From the NCBI GenBank assembly GCA_914767715.1, contig OU612067.1, positions 18,235,001 through 18,299,000 on the forward strand: DNA of 64,000 nt, written 5' to 3'. This DNA comes from Membranipora membranacea. Its lineage: Eukaryota; Bryozoa; Gymnolaemata; Cheilostomatida; Membraniporidae. The notes under the pieces are model-generated. The model was not told the origin of the DNA. It worked only from the letters and a program-made list of their open reading frames with translations, and ran no database searches. A program made the translations under genes and the position numbers. Shown here piece by piece: positions 49,101 to 57,093 of the stretch; the stretch's first letter is position 1, and each line of letters opens with the position of its first letter.

Positions 49101-51143
49101 GTCACTTTGTTGAATGTCAGAAAATAACCGAGTGCTCATTTTACAAAAGACATTGAACTTCTATTTGTTCTTGATATTGCGTATCACAGAAACGAAAGAT
49201 TGATGAACAAACCAACTCCTCATTGTGTTGTTTGAGATGTCACAGAGCCTCGATGGTAGACCTGTATTCTTAAAATTATATCGAATGATATTTTCCTATC
49301 TGAATTTTTAGCATACTGGTAGCCCAATCTCTCTTGTCGAGGAGGGTAACAACAGTAGCACATATGACCCTTCTGGACAAAGGTATATAATTGTATAATT
49401 TGGGTATTTGGTGGTCATGTTATGCGGGTGAGCTGAATGTTCTATCTGATATCAGCTAACTCGTCGCTTATCTGTAAAATATCCAATTTGGAAAGTGATA
49501 AACACTGCCACTTTTTTCAGCTCAAATAATTTACCTTTTATATAATATTATTACCAACCATAGTGTAGGGTCGTTGTGTGTGATCGTATGGTATGGATAC
49601 ATACCTCCATTCCTAGCCCTGTTCACACTGCCACGTGGCCGTGTGAACAGGGCTACTCCATTCCTGCTTGGAGAGCTCTACAGTATTAATTGCTGTCTCC
49701 TAATTATTCTTAATTTGTATAGTAGAAACAAAAATAATATCAATGCTGGCGATTACAGATATGGACCAAGTAATGAAACTGGAATTAACAAGAGAGGAAT
49801 GACTGAGCGTAACACCAAAATCAAAAGTACACTTGGAACAAAAACATGGGATATAAATGAAAATGGAGGAAGAAAGTTAGCTCATTGTGTCGGTGATGGT
49901 GTGCCACGTCGTAGTACAAATATGGCACCTGTATTCGGTAAGCAGCTATATTTCATGTGGAAGGCCTCCTTAATTCCTGTTCTGTCACTCAAAGATCAAA
50001 ATGGTGAACACCGTCTTTATGGTAGGCCGGTAGTTAACCTAGTTAGTGATGATAAAAATTATATGTGCGACCATTTTGCCTAAGCAAGTGAGCACATAGC
50101 ATATACTGGCAAAAGCTCAGATACAGTTTGTTTTGTGTAATATAGGGAAATCTCTGAATCGTCAAACAGAAAACACTTCGAAATCTGTTTGGAAGGTACC
50201 GTCATCACCTGTAGCTGCCAATCCAGAACAAAAACCACACCTACTCAGCTCAATAGATCACATCAAATCCAAGCCCAATTCTCTACAACCTCTAGATTTA
50301 CAGGTAAGAAATTACCATGCTGTAATTCCAAACCAAATAAGTTGATAGGTAATACTCATGCAAATCTTTAAAAACATTGGTGAATGTGATGGGAGAAGGC
50401 ACGGAAGCCAAATGTTTAATTAGCCAAGTTCATAGTTCTCAGGAATTTTGAAGAGGGAGGGCGTAAAACATAGCATTTTATGCATTTCATTATTCATAGA
50501 AGTCTCATTCTATGTATTCTTGTATCAATGAAGTTTATTCATGGCCAAGTTTTTCTTCTCACAATAATACTTGAAATCTATGAAATCAACCAATTTTCTC
50601 CTGCTGCAGGAGCTTGCACATCGAACTGAAGCAAGAATCCTTGATGCTGATTATAGGAGCAGAGGAAGGTTAGTGATAACATACTTATATAGTATTACAT
50701 AAGGATAGCTGTTGTCCCTCTTTTGTCTTTGAGAATGGCGGTTGGAATTTTGTTTTGTTATATGCGGCGTTGCAGCACCAGCATGTCTATTTTTTTCTCT
50801 TTCTCTTTCTCTCACAGCATGAAAATTTTCAAATTACAGCACAGTGCTGTAATTATACCTAGTGCTTCTAAGTGCTCATATTTGATGTGAAGTCGGGTGA
50901 TATGCATTGTGTTTTAGGTTTTCACGGGCACCAAAAGGTGTTAAACATGAGCGGAGGGTGGAGTGTGTACATGGATATTGTATTGATACATACTCAGCAT
51001 CACTGCCACTTTCCAAACCTGACATCAAACACGATATTGATGATAAAGGGTCGCCCTATCACTGCATTCAACAACAGAAAAGAAAGGACAATGCAAAACG
51101 CATACACCTGACATTGCCTGATGTACATTTCATTGATTATTAG
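24006..51143 (+). CDS. Unrecognised large membrane-anchored, cysteine-rich, coiled-coil protein (about 2,052 residues, 40 exons)
   Basis: I do not recognise this protein. Forty exons, all with GT/AG borders and all matching in codon phase, join into 6,159 bases, exactly 2,053 codons with a single terminal stop. The predicted order is a short N-terminus, one membrane helix (about 28-50), a Cys-rich block (about 53-156), a basic linker (165-264), helical segments (264-520), coiled coil (520-870), proline-, serine- and glutamine-rich regions with short repeats (890-1480), a second coiled-coil zone (1485-1745), and a polar C-terminus ending LPDVHFIDY. With only a short stretch before the helix and no signal peptide, either orientation is possible; I lean towards the bulk being cytoplasmic. 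A structural or tethering role (cytoskeleton, cilium, sperm) is a guess. The weakest joins are exon 1 and exon 4 to 5. A two-gene model split at 25157-26765 remains possible. Confidence 0.8.
25157..26765 (+). other. Intron 4 of the coiled-coil gene, with in-frame stop and AATAAA
   Basis: This 1.6 kb stretch separates the Cys-rich exons from the coiled-coil exons. TAA at 25160-25162 is in frame, and AATAAA occurs at 25949-25954. An open stretch at 25192-25297 ending in a GTATGT donor could be a cassette exon (phase 0 at both ends if it begins after GAG at 25191), but the upstream intron would be only 35 bases long, so I leave it out. A poly-C-ended repeat lies at 26501-26598. Confidence 0.6.
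26501..26598 (+). repeat. Poly-C-ended dispersed repeat, copy A
   Basis: It reads AACGAATTTGACTAATTAAA, then AGACC, GATAGTGATAA, and ends TCTAATTGACAGA followed by 12 C. The same landmarks in the same order occur inverted at 54587-54697, so this is a family of dispersed elements. Confidence 0.75.
26766..31625 (+). CDS. Coiled-coil gene exons 5-13: basic linker and helical region
   Basis: Exons are 26766-26860, 27149-27233, 27332-27451, 28414-28587, 28981-29157, 29605-29678, 30203-30327, 30516-30626 and 31522-31625. Exons 5-7 are basic and Ser/Lys-rich (AAQPKSSPSKSFLVRRP, RRSKTNYRISEVEQKKKQ). From exon 8 the sequence turns helical: INPDDPEYELHSHIQSIMD, IRLELANRLQQVQYRVHKAL, ELEHRLVVSAQLRTSGMEAG and LKIIEEVSEWLDNCKIR read like an ordered helical domain rather than a plain coiled coil. 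Exon 13 ends FVDFIRINKIHKENKQ. Exon 7 uses a weak donor (GTTTTT). All phases agree. No family name can be assigned by eye. Confidence 0.85.
26799..27052 (+). repeat. 62-bp tandem repeat, four copies, each containing the exon 5 splice donor
   Basis: The unit runs from AAGAGTTCACCATGCACAAG through CTTGTCCGTAGGCCTAC to CACAACGTAAGT. Donor GT dinucleotides fall at 26861, 26923, 26985 and 27047, exactly 62 bases apart. Copy 1 overlaps the end of exon 5; copies 2-4 lie in the intron and resemble each other more closely than copy 1. Because 62 is not a multiple of three, and ACG TAA follows directly in frame, use of a later donor would truncate the protein. Confidence 0.95.
28672..28968 (-). repeat. 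Dispersed repeat, inverted partner of 32319-32640
   Basis: Reverse complement of this stretch matches 32319-32640 through several blocks: TTTATGGATCAGTGGTAA, ATGCCATCAGTATAAAGC, TGTGTCAGGATCTAAATAAA, AGGGTCAGATATG and CCCCTCACCCAT. A shorter direct copy of the first block lies at 31647-31717. It fills most of the intron between exons 8 and 9. Confidence 0.75.
31246..31402. repeat. 157-bp foldback hairpin
   Basis: Arms of about 70 bases: ATGATGAACTTATCCGAGATTT on the left pairs with AAATCTCACATTAGTTCATCAT on the right, and outer blocks AGACCAA and TTGGTCT also pair. It lies in intron 12, about 120 bases before exon 31522-31625. Confidence 0.82.
32319..32640 (+). repeat. Dispersed repeat, copy in intron 13
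   Basis: Plus-oriented member of the family seen inverted at 28672-28968. The pair brackets exons 9-13 as a widely spaced inverted repeat. Intron 13 (31626-32867) also holds a partial copy at 31647-31717 and a diverged direct repeat of GACATGGCACCACGGTGTAG near 32005-32080. Confidence 0.75.
32868..37963 (+). CDS. Coiled-coil gene exons 14-23: first coiled-coil zone and Pro-rich repeat
   Basis: Exons are 32868-32978, 33449-33560, 33821-33934, 34252-34445, 34651-34756, 34820-34860, 35221-35463, 35700-35823, 36458-36651 and 37666-37963. Heptad-like segments are clear: QLHVGIATIKKLEATVEEK, LSDRNKYLENRNAKLASEL, DLEEEVKKMRQTINNLYK, MIEKLNERLEKMLANDKK, VAAMKMKITQQETELKISQ and MLDELSERIIKLQN. The 41-base exon 34820-34860 (CDDQINIETVLPL) was added because it restores phase between its neighbours. 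Exon 36458-36651 carries a five-residue repeat, QPDPK/QPDPI/QPDLI, about six copies (15-base DNA unit). Exon 37666-37963 is polar, with RQTKVASKKMEDSFKIQKAP. The donor of exon 34252-34445 (GTGGTG) is weak. Confidence 0.87.
33731..33785. repeat. Short tandem ATGGTAAAGCTGCT, three copies
   Basis: Three near-identical copies lie in the intron just before exon 33821-33934. Confidence 0.8.
35921..36300. mobile_element. 380-bp MITE-like element with inverted termini TACCGTAATCCCTCACCTAT
   Basis: The left end TACCGTAATCCCTCACCTAT is inverted at the right end as ATAGGTGAGGGATTACGGTA, and a further inner pair (ACTTATAAGT blocks) follows. The element has no coding capacity and lies in intron 21. The terminal sequence recalls Tc1/mariner-pogo type ends, which is an inference. 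Inside it are a tRNA-like stretch (36054-36123) and a small tandem of GTGTCTTATAGCTGTGGGG (36176-36230). Confidence 0.85.
36054..36123 (+). ncRNA. tRNA-like sequence (tRNA-Thr TGT-like), degenerate
   Basis: It contains a good A box (TAGCTCAGTGG), a D-arm GCTC...GAGC, an anticodon-loop-like CTTGTAA (TGT, Thr) and a B box (AGTTCGAAACC), with tRNA-like spacing. The anticodon stem and most of the acceptor and T stems do not pair well, so this is a tRNA pseudogene or SINE head rather than a working tRNA. It is embedded in the MITE-like element. Confidence 0.6.
36738..37476. mobile_element. Large foldback element: about 270-bp inverted arms around a 180-bp centre
   Basis: The left arm (36738-37018) and right arm (37198-37476) are inverted copies over their whole length. 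Matching blocks include AAGGTTTCCTAGCAGG at the tip, TTGGCAGCTG, CGTCTAGCTGCAG, AACCATTCATACT and GTTCCTATTGGCT. One tip carries six extra bases. No transposase is seen. The element fills most of intron 22 of the coiled-coil gene. Confidence 0.9.
37964..40096 (+). other. Intron 23 of the coiled-coil gene
   Basis: This 2.1 kb intron holds a (CTG)6 run at 39423-39440 and otherwise nothing I can identify. Open frames in it have no matching splice phases. Confidence 0.6.
40097..44947 (+). CDS. Coiled-coil gene exons 24-27: low-complexity middle, including an 889-base exon
   Basis: Exons are 40097-40179, 41338-41488, 43485-43718 and 44059-44947. This part is Ser/Pro/Thr-rich and probably disordered (SRSYSSPIKQTPSPTTTC, VVPLPPPPSPSQG, RSVSSSSPGGSVLLNNSS). 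Exon 27 is by far the longest (about 296 codons) and contains a five-residue repeat, VPQSA/VPQPA, five copies from about 44507 to 44582. The frame is also open upstream of exon 27 through 43968, past another AG at 43959-43960, so a longer form of this exon is possible. Its 3' end (CTGAG then GTGGGC) was chosen by phase with exon 28. The introns between these exons hold a foldback repeat and a LINE remnant. Confidence 0.82.
40651..41011. mobile_element. 361-bp element with perfect 20-bp inverted termini
   Basis: TAAAGGGCAACCAAGGTTTC at 40651-40670 is exactly inverted at 40992-41011, and the next 30 bases pair loosely (CAATGCATCAATGG with CATTGATGGCC). There is no coding capacity. It lies in intron 24, next to an (AATC)n run at 40600-40622 and a C-run at 40536-40547. 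Confidence 0.75.
41680..43345 (-). pseudogene. RTE-type LINE remnant, internally deleted
   Basis: Read on the minus strand from 43345, the pieces occur in element order. First comes the end of an AP-type endonuclease (NGGKTCGNIKNKGEQILNYA, VVDYIGIRR, NCKVIQGESVALQHRLLV). Next is the linker before reverse transcriptase (KKRWENYFNGLLNNEE). Then come C-terminal pieces (LKVLMYKTAIRPALLYG; RRKRMQWYGHVRR, KGVRPRGRPKKRW). These strings are typical of the RTE/BovB group. Nearly the whole reverse transcriptase core is missing at about 42480-42540, and frameshifts and stops interrupt the rest, so the copy is dead. It sits antisense in intron 25. Confidence 0.85.
45273..45337. repeat. 65-bp palindrome with AT-rich centre
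   Basis: AATATTCCATTATGGTACTTT is inverted as AAAGTACTATAATGGAATATT around a TA-dinucleotide centre. It ends 53 bases before exon 45391-45602, in the region where a branch point is expected. Confidence 0.88.
45391..51143 (+). CDS. Coiled-coil gene exons 28-40: second coiled-coil zone and C-terminus
   Basis: Exons are 45391-45602, 46616-46719, 47310-47432, 47618-47697, 47812-47941, 48147-48266, 48429-48552, 48973-49058, 49312-49382, 49723-49937, 50146-50303, 50610-50668 and 50918-51143 (stop TAG at 51141). Coiled-coil stretches include LSTIKEKVV, HTAQIDALEADNSRITKQLK, EKELMLIDLKTVKKNDAEK, KQMEIKIRGLYTANSQLKT and HLHQ-like turns around QKHQLHQLYTVHKGLIGQL. After residue 1,750 the protein becomes polar with no heptads (NGGRKLAHCVGDGVPRRSTN) and ends with KRIHLTLPDVHFIDY. 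All 12 junctions agree in phase. An AATAAA lies 131 bases beyond the stop. Confidence 0.88.
49615..49654. repeat. 40-bp near-perfect GC-rich palindrome
   Basis: AGCCCTGTTCACAC pairs perfectly with GTGTGAACAGGGCT, and the centre GCCACGTGGC is itself palindromic; a single T/C mismatch remains. It lies 70 bases upstream of exon 49723-49937. Confidence 0.92.
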
Positions 51144-51273
51144 TTGATTTGTTGTGGGTTGGAAAATAACCTCAGAATAGAAAGTCCACCAGTTTAACAA
51201 ATTATAACGGTTATGCCAGTACTCCATAAACAATCAACATAATACATAATATGCATTATGAAAGAAAAAAATC

Positions 51274-51279
51274 AATAAA
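51274..51279 (+). terminator. Poly(A) signal AATAAA of the coiled-coil gene
   Basis: AATAAA stands 131 bases after the stop codon and is the first canonical hexamer on that strand. Confidence 0.65.
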
Positions 51280-51419
51280 ATTTGTGAACAAAACATACAC
51301 CTAAATTCCTGACCTCTCATAGAAACAATCTCTTGCTGTGTAGCTGCAGTCCAGATAAAATAGAAATGGAAGTATTGTATATAATCTGAGGAAATCAGCT
51401 ACACATCCAGGATTATTGT

Positions 51420-51720
51420 ATTATTTATTCCATTCTTTCTGGTGCTGTTTTCCCCTCTACATGGAAAAGAGCTTACTTGATCAACTGTTCCTACTCCAAA
51501 ACCCAACAATCCCACACGATACAGAGAATTTCAACCAATAAGTTCGCTCTCTTATCTCAAAGTAGCTGAGAAGATTATTTCCTTCTTATCGAAGTAAGAA
51601 ACCTTCATCAGGGAACAAACTGGATAGGATAGGAGGGCAGGATTTGGCCAAAGTAATTTAGGACAGCAGCAAGAGGATACTCTACTGCCCCTGGTCATAG
51701 CTTATGTCAAAAGTTTCAGT
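51420..51720 (+). pseudogene. Degenerate non-LTR reverse transcriptase fragment
   Basis: Across shifting frames, the plus strand reads VFPSTWKRAYLI, then FQPISSLSYLKVAEKIIS, which is the usual P..WK.A...P followed by YRPISLLS..KV.EK.I order of non-LTR reverse transcriptases (domains 1-2). Further on, GYSTAPG recalls the GxSTA motif. Stops and frameshifts are frequent. It lies between the coiled-coil gene and eIF1 and is different from the RTE copy at 41680-43345. Confidence 0.5.
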
Positions 51721-51774
51721 TTTATAATTATTGATTATTGAACCTTATAATAATATATGAACTCTATTGCTATT

Positions 51775-51990
51775 CAAGGCCCCTTTTCGGGGCAAATACG
51801 AATATGCTTACAGTAATAAGAATTATCACCTCTATTTAGAGCACTCCGGTACAAAGTAGGAGGGCAAGCTAGGCTATCGTCCGGAGAGCTCACCTCCTTA
51901 AGCAGCATGGGTAGTGACCGGGATTCGAACCTTAAACTCTCAGATTGAAAAGCTTGAATCCTAACCACTACGCCACCCTGCCACCCGGCC
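51775..51990 (-). mobile_element. tRNA-Glu-derived SINE
   Basis: On the minus strand, 51978-51909 is tRNA-like: GGGTGGC start, A box TGGCGTAGTGG, the tRNA-Glu signature TAGTGGTTAGGATTC, anticodon TTC in CTTTTCAAT, B box GGTTCGAATCC, and a 3' ACTACCC that pairs with the start except for a mismatch and a wobble. The anticodon stem is broken. It is followed by about 130 bases of unrelated body and a tail with the hairpin GCCCCGAAAAGGGGC. A copy of the tail alone occurs at 59812-59866. Confidence 0.85.
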
Positions 51991-52805
51991 GGACGACAGA
52001 AAATGGCCAATAACAACAATCAAACCAGTATAATAAATAAAGGTCCCTTCTTCACAATTGTTAGTTTCAAGACAATGCATATTTCATAATGATTTCTTTG
52101 GCACTTCACGAATACTGTCCTTCCAGAATGATATTGTCTGCCAAATAAAAAGTGCATATACTATATATATATAACTGTGAAATTTTAATGGTTTGTCAAA
52201 ATTGAACTATCGAAAAAAGTGGTATGGTATGGCCCTACCTATGAATACACCCCTAGTTTCCTCCCTGTGGTGCATTGTGATATTACAAAAGTTGGGGACT
52301 GAGGCGCCACACAGCTACCATAGAGGGAACAAACATTTCTTCTTTGTACTCACTCTATTATCCTGTCAGTACTCGTTCAAAGTGGAAAACAAAAATGCTA
52401 GCATTGCTCTATGGTGGTATTTATGACAAAAGTGATATTAAATTAAAATGAAAAAATATGCTCTCGTAACACCGCTGACTGAATTGTCAATAACATAGAT
52501 GATCATCTCAGAGGGATTTCACCACTGAACTCAATTCTGTGGATTTCACTTATCGGTGTGAAATAATAAGTAAAGGCAACCATCCAATTCATCTACATGT
52601 ACTTGTTTTTTAACATCTCGCCAAAAAAAACATTTATTATTTGTTGCCCATCTGTATTGCTTTCCCATAGTGCAAGTAGGGAATGAGGCCCGACTCCCTG
52701 ATGCAAGTGACCATGCAATTGCAATGTCTGATTCCATAAGTCTATTGATATAATGAATTCTGATAGTTTTAGCAGGGTTCCAAACTTCGTGTTGTTAGTT
52801 CATCA

Positions 52806-53376
52806 CATAGACTTAATAATAAACCTAGACAGACTACTATATGGAGCATTAGCATTGAGGCTCTGAGGCATTTAATTGTGAGCGGCGTAACGACATTGGA
52901 GGGAGTAGAAGCAATGATGCTATCATTGATTTACTGTCCAAAATCAAGGATTTTTGTCGATAACTTGATCAATTTTTATCGGATTTTGAGTTTGTAAACT
53001 ACAATAGAGTAAGCAGCTTGTCCTGACCAGTTTGATGTTAGGCAAAAAATATTTTTTAAGAAGAAATAGCATCAAGTTGATAACAAGCCTTGTTATCAAC
53101 TTGATGCTATTCCTTCTTCAAAATTGCTTTAAAATCCGATTAAAATTGAATTGATTGAGTTATGAACAAAAACCTGGATTATTGACAGTAAAACAATGAT
53201 AGCGTCATTGCTTCTACACTCCCAATGATGTTACACCGCCCCACAATTAAGTGCCTCACTTCAGCTGTATATGGTGTCTGTCTAGGTCTGTCTGGACTGG
53301 TCTCGGTTTTGTCTATGGGTCTAGGCAGGGAGTTTGGTCCCAAACTCCCTGGTCTGGGTTTATTATTAAGTCTATG
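52806..53376. mobile_element. 570-bp snapback element
   Basis: Nearly the whole stretch is an imperfect inverted repeat. Tips ATAGACTTAATAATAAACC and GGTTTATTATTAAGTCTATG pair, as do GAGGCATTTAATTGTG and CACAATTAAGTGCCTC and GTAGAAGCAATGA/TCATTGCTTCTAC; the centre ATAGCATCAAGTTGATAACA is mirrored at once. The right arm carries an extra hairpin (53327-53350). There is no coding capacity. Confidence 0.88.
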
Positions 53377-53628
53377 GTTAATAAATAATTGGAGTTGTTA
53401 TTCCAATGCAGCCCTCACAATGACATCTTCGCAATATTTCCGGACACCCTCTGTTTTTTTATAAATTAACAAGCTATCCGCCATTGCCAGTGTGATCACA
53501 TCAACAACAAAGCACAGACCCAACTCAGTGGCACAAATTAGGGATCTCTTCAACATCCATTTCAATTCATCTGCTGGAGGTAGCTTTGCTGACTGATTAT
53601 TTATAAGCTGTAAACAACAATCAGTTCT

Positions 53629-56487
53629 ATGTCCGATATCCAGAATTTAAACACATTTGGTAAGTTTACGTATGATGATGAAATCAAACGAATCGCAAGC
53701 CCTTGCTATGCTTGCTTGAACTCGTGGGTGATGATGTCACGTGGGCATATAATTGTCAGTCGACCTTACTTACTTGATACACTACCATGAGAACAACCTC
53801 ATAAGTACTAGGTATAGTGCTACTGCTACCTTCCCCATTTTTGAAGAAGAAGTGTTAGTGTACAACCAATGAACTACTTTCAACTACCTCTCCCTGAGGT
53901 AGCTCATTAAATTAATCATTGGACTTGGTACAACTATGACATGTGTAAACATTATTCTCCCTGATGATGTAATTCAATTGTTATTTCTTACTTACTGAAC
54001 TGAATCACAGAAAACAATTTATTTAATTAATGGACAGTTTAAATAAAGGAGTAAAAATCTACTTCCATACCTAGCTAGTACTACTACTAGTAGTAGTACT
54101 CAAGTCAAAGCCTGAAATTCCTCTAAGAAGTCACTATTATACTATTTATTGCTCATGACATTGGTCCTGGTGGATTAGCCTATATGTGGAATCATTCAAT
54201 GAACTCCCTCAGTTCTGTTCATTGGTGGAATCATTCAATCACTGGTGGAATCATTCACTAAACTCTTAAGTCACTGACTGTGAGATGATGCAGACTTCAG
54301 GCTGCCAACCAGCCCTGGTCAACAGCTTAAAATGGTTGTTTTGATTAGAATCAAGTGGTCTTATTACCTCTCATCACACACCAAATCCAGAAGGATTGGC
54401 GGCGAGATACTAGTTAGTAATAGTTGCCTTAACAGCGAGGCTGCAATTGCTAGGCCAGACTACTCTCTGTTTGAAGGCAGCAGTCAATGGACTGCAACGG
54501 GATTTGAACTCACAACCTTCCTCCCTTCCTACCTTCCTTCTACCTCCAACTCTGTGTGGAGTTCGAACCGCTTTTATACGACGGGAGGGGGGGGGGGTCT
54601 TTGAATTAGAAAGAGCGATGCTTTACCAAACCAAGTTATCACTATCACATTGTTCAAAATTAACACTCACTTGGTCTTTCAATTAGACAAATTCGTTACC
54701 AGATCGCTCCCTCAGAATATATATAGTTCAATCAATGAATGAGCAATTTGGGAGCAAGAGCCTAGAAGGTATCGCTCACTGCCATCAAATTGTGATTTTG
54801 GCTGTTTCTAATTGAGAGACCCCCCCCCCCCCCCCCCCCCCCCCAGATTCACTCATTAATAAACGATAACCTTTAGTTACTATGTTTCATGTGTGCACAG
54901 ACACTGATAGGTATAGACACATAGGCAACTACTAATATTACAAGTAGCCTAACAACCATGTCAGAGGGGTGTCTGACCATCACCCATAAAAAGTTTCTGG
55001 TCATGCATTAGAGTTCAGTTTAAATCTTGAATGATAAAACCATCAAATTAGATTTGTTTTTGATAGATTCTTACAGGGCAACTTGCATCAAAGAATTTGA
55101 ATATGCTAGTTAGTTAGTATTCACTTTTATGATTTGAAAATCACCACCGTTAGTCCGTTACGTTACTGCAGGAAGTTGTTCATGAGACCATGCTCCTGTG
55201 ACAACAAACTCATTATTGTCTATCTTTGATGTCAATCTTGTCACACATAACCAACTCTTCTAGAATTCATCGACCTAAGCTCCCCATAAAATCCTACCTA
55301 CCCATTCAAGCGTATTTACCATAAAATGAACCGGTGTTGGTGTCATGGGAACGATATGCTGTAGCAAATAATAGAAGCTTTTTGTAGGAACAGCGTGTAG
55401 ATTTTTTGTTTCAAAACTAAGACTAAGGAAATGATTTACAAGTGACTAGTGGACTAGTTCTAAATATGGATTGTTTTACCTTACAGACCCGTTTGCTGAT
55501 GCTTCGAAGGATGACAAAGGCGGAGCTCATGGTGAAAACTTTATTCATATAAGAATCCAGCAGAGAAATGGTAGAAAAACTCTAACAACTGTACAGGGAG
55601 TTTCAAGCCAATATGATCTGAAAAAGATAGTGAAAGCTTGTAAAAAGGTATCATATTAATGGGACTGGGTATTTTATTTTATATAGTAACCCCATCAATC
55701 CAAATCCAAATAATGAATGCAATTCAAATTTACTGCTTGAATCCTAACACAGCCTTTTCCCCATTGTATCATGAGTTCATGCATAAATCGGGTGTTTTTT
55801 TGCTCATCTGATTCCCCCATCAGTACTTGGCATTCCTATCGTCCATTCCAGTGGCTGGGAAAAATCTGGAGTCAGTGTTTAATCTGATCTGGATACAAAA
55901 TACGAGCTACCTACATCATTTCCTTATAATGAATAATAGCATTATTGAGTACGATTTTTTTCACTAGGAATTTGCGTGTAACGGCACTGTGGTTGAGCAT
56001 CCTGAATGGGGCGAGGTAATTCAGCTTCAAGGAGATCAAAGGAACTCTATTAGGGATTTTCTCATGAGGATGAAGTTGGCTGATGAGAACCAGTTGAAGG
56101 TAGTTATTTTCTCTGTTTTTAAATACGGAACATTGCATATTAAAAATCTAGTAATAAGGCAAACTTATTCATTGGTACATGGGTAATTCAAATATTTTAC
56201 TACCTGACATGTGACCATCGCACATGAGCTGATCACATGATTAATTTACAGGCAGTAAAATGAAGGGTAACATCATAGAGTTATGCCTATGGGTAACACT
56301 AGGCTTATATGGGAAAAAGTGTTATTCAATTGGCTCATCATGTTGTTATTATTTAAAATAATGGGTAACTGTTTCTTGATGCTTTGGCCTGATAATCAGG
56401 AAACACCAGTATGGTGTTCGCGGCGATTAATCTCATATTATTTAAAGTTTATACTTCCTTTTCCCTTTTTAGGTCCACGGATTTTAG
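53629..56487 (+). CDS. EIF1: Translation initiation factor eIF1 (SUI1 family)
   Basis: Complete gene in four exons: 53629-53659, 55487-55647, 55968-56099 and 56473-56487, giving 112 residues (human eIF1 has 113). eIF1 binds the 40S subunit near the P site and controls scanning and start-codon choice. The N-terminus MSDIQNLNTFDPFADAS matches human MSAIQNLHSFDPFADAS. The core IHIRIQQRNGRKTLTTVQG, FACNGTVVEHPEWGEVIQLQ and the end ENQLKVHGF are near-identical to animal eIF1. All splice phases fit; the last exon encodes only VHGF and the stop. Exon 1 was found by its sequence and its phase-1 GTAAGT donor; the 1.8 kb intron 1 holds a poly-C-ended repeat. An AATAAA follows 140 bases after the stop. 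Confidence 0.97.
54587..54844. mobile_element. 258-bp element with poly-G/poly-C inverted ends
   Basis: It starts with 11 G then GTCTTTGAATTAGAAAGAGCG and ends GCTGTTTCTAATTGAGAGA followed by 25 C, so its ends are inverted repeats that include the homopolymers. Its left part (54587-54697, reversed) matches copy A at 26501-26598. It lies in intron 1 of eIF1. Confidence 0.8.
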
Positions 56488-56626
56488 TCGCACAAAACTA
56501 TCGATATGTTCTTCTGCAAAAGAATACATGAAGAAGTTGGCTTTTACACAGACATGAAAATGATATTTTTATTATTATTACTATCTGCCACTTTTTTCTG
56601 AATTAAGAAAAAAAAACAAATTTGCG

Positions 56627-56632
56627 AATAAA
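56627..56632 (+). terminator. Poly(A) signal AATAAA of eIF1
   Basis: First canonical hexamer after the eIF1 stop codon, 140 bases downstream. Confidence 0.7.
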
Positions 56633-57061
56633 TGAGCTCATAACGTTATTGTGTAGAGTTTTTGTTCCCAAGTCTTATTCAGACAATTTCCCCTAACTTA
56701 AATAATATTGGGTCTCTTTGTATCTCTTTGAATCCAAATTGGCATTTGGGAGTGGATTGAGTCTAGGTTATTTAGATGATGTTAATTTCTGCCAAGGGAA
56801 GGGTCTAGAATAGGACTTCTGTTGTGTGGCTCTTTGCCCTGAAGTTCCATAAAATAATCTAACCTGCCTAAAATGCGTAAGATCCTCCGTAAGTTCCTCT
56901 CTCTTGACCTCAAATGCAGCTATTTTCACAACCACATCTATCAAAATTCTGTCCACAATTGTTGACCAACTAGAATTATTGACCGTTTCCTCGCCAAGCA
57001 AGAAACAAAAAATTCTGCTGGTCCTAGAGAGGGCAACAAAGCTTAACATTTATAAACTGAG

Positions 57062-57093
57062 CAAGTTGTCTCCAATGGTTGTGTGATTGGCAC
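57062..57093 (+). repeat. 32-bp exact duplication, copy 1 (copy 2 at 58485-58516)
   Basis: CAAGTTGTCTCCAATGGTTG, then TGTGATTGGCAC, occurs identically twice, 1.4 kb apart, with weaker likeness just upstream (TTTATA-ACT). It is probably a fragment of a dispersed repeat. Confidence 0.85.

Noticed and set aside
54420-54560. Possible second tRNA-derived SINE on the minus strand (GAGTTCAAATCCC)
   Set aside because: A B-box-like string is present but no A box or tRNA fold can be found upstream.
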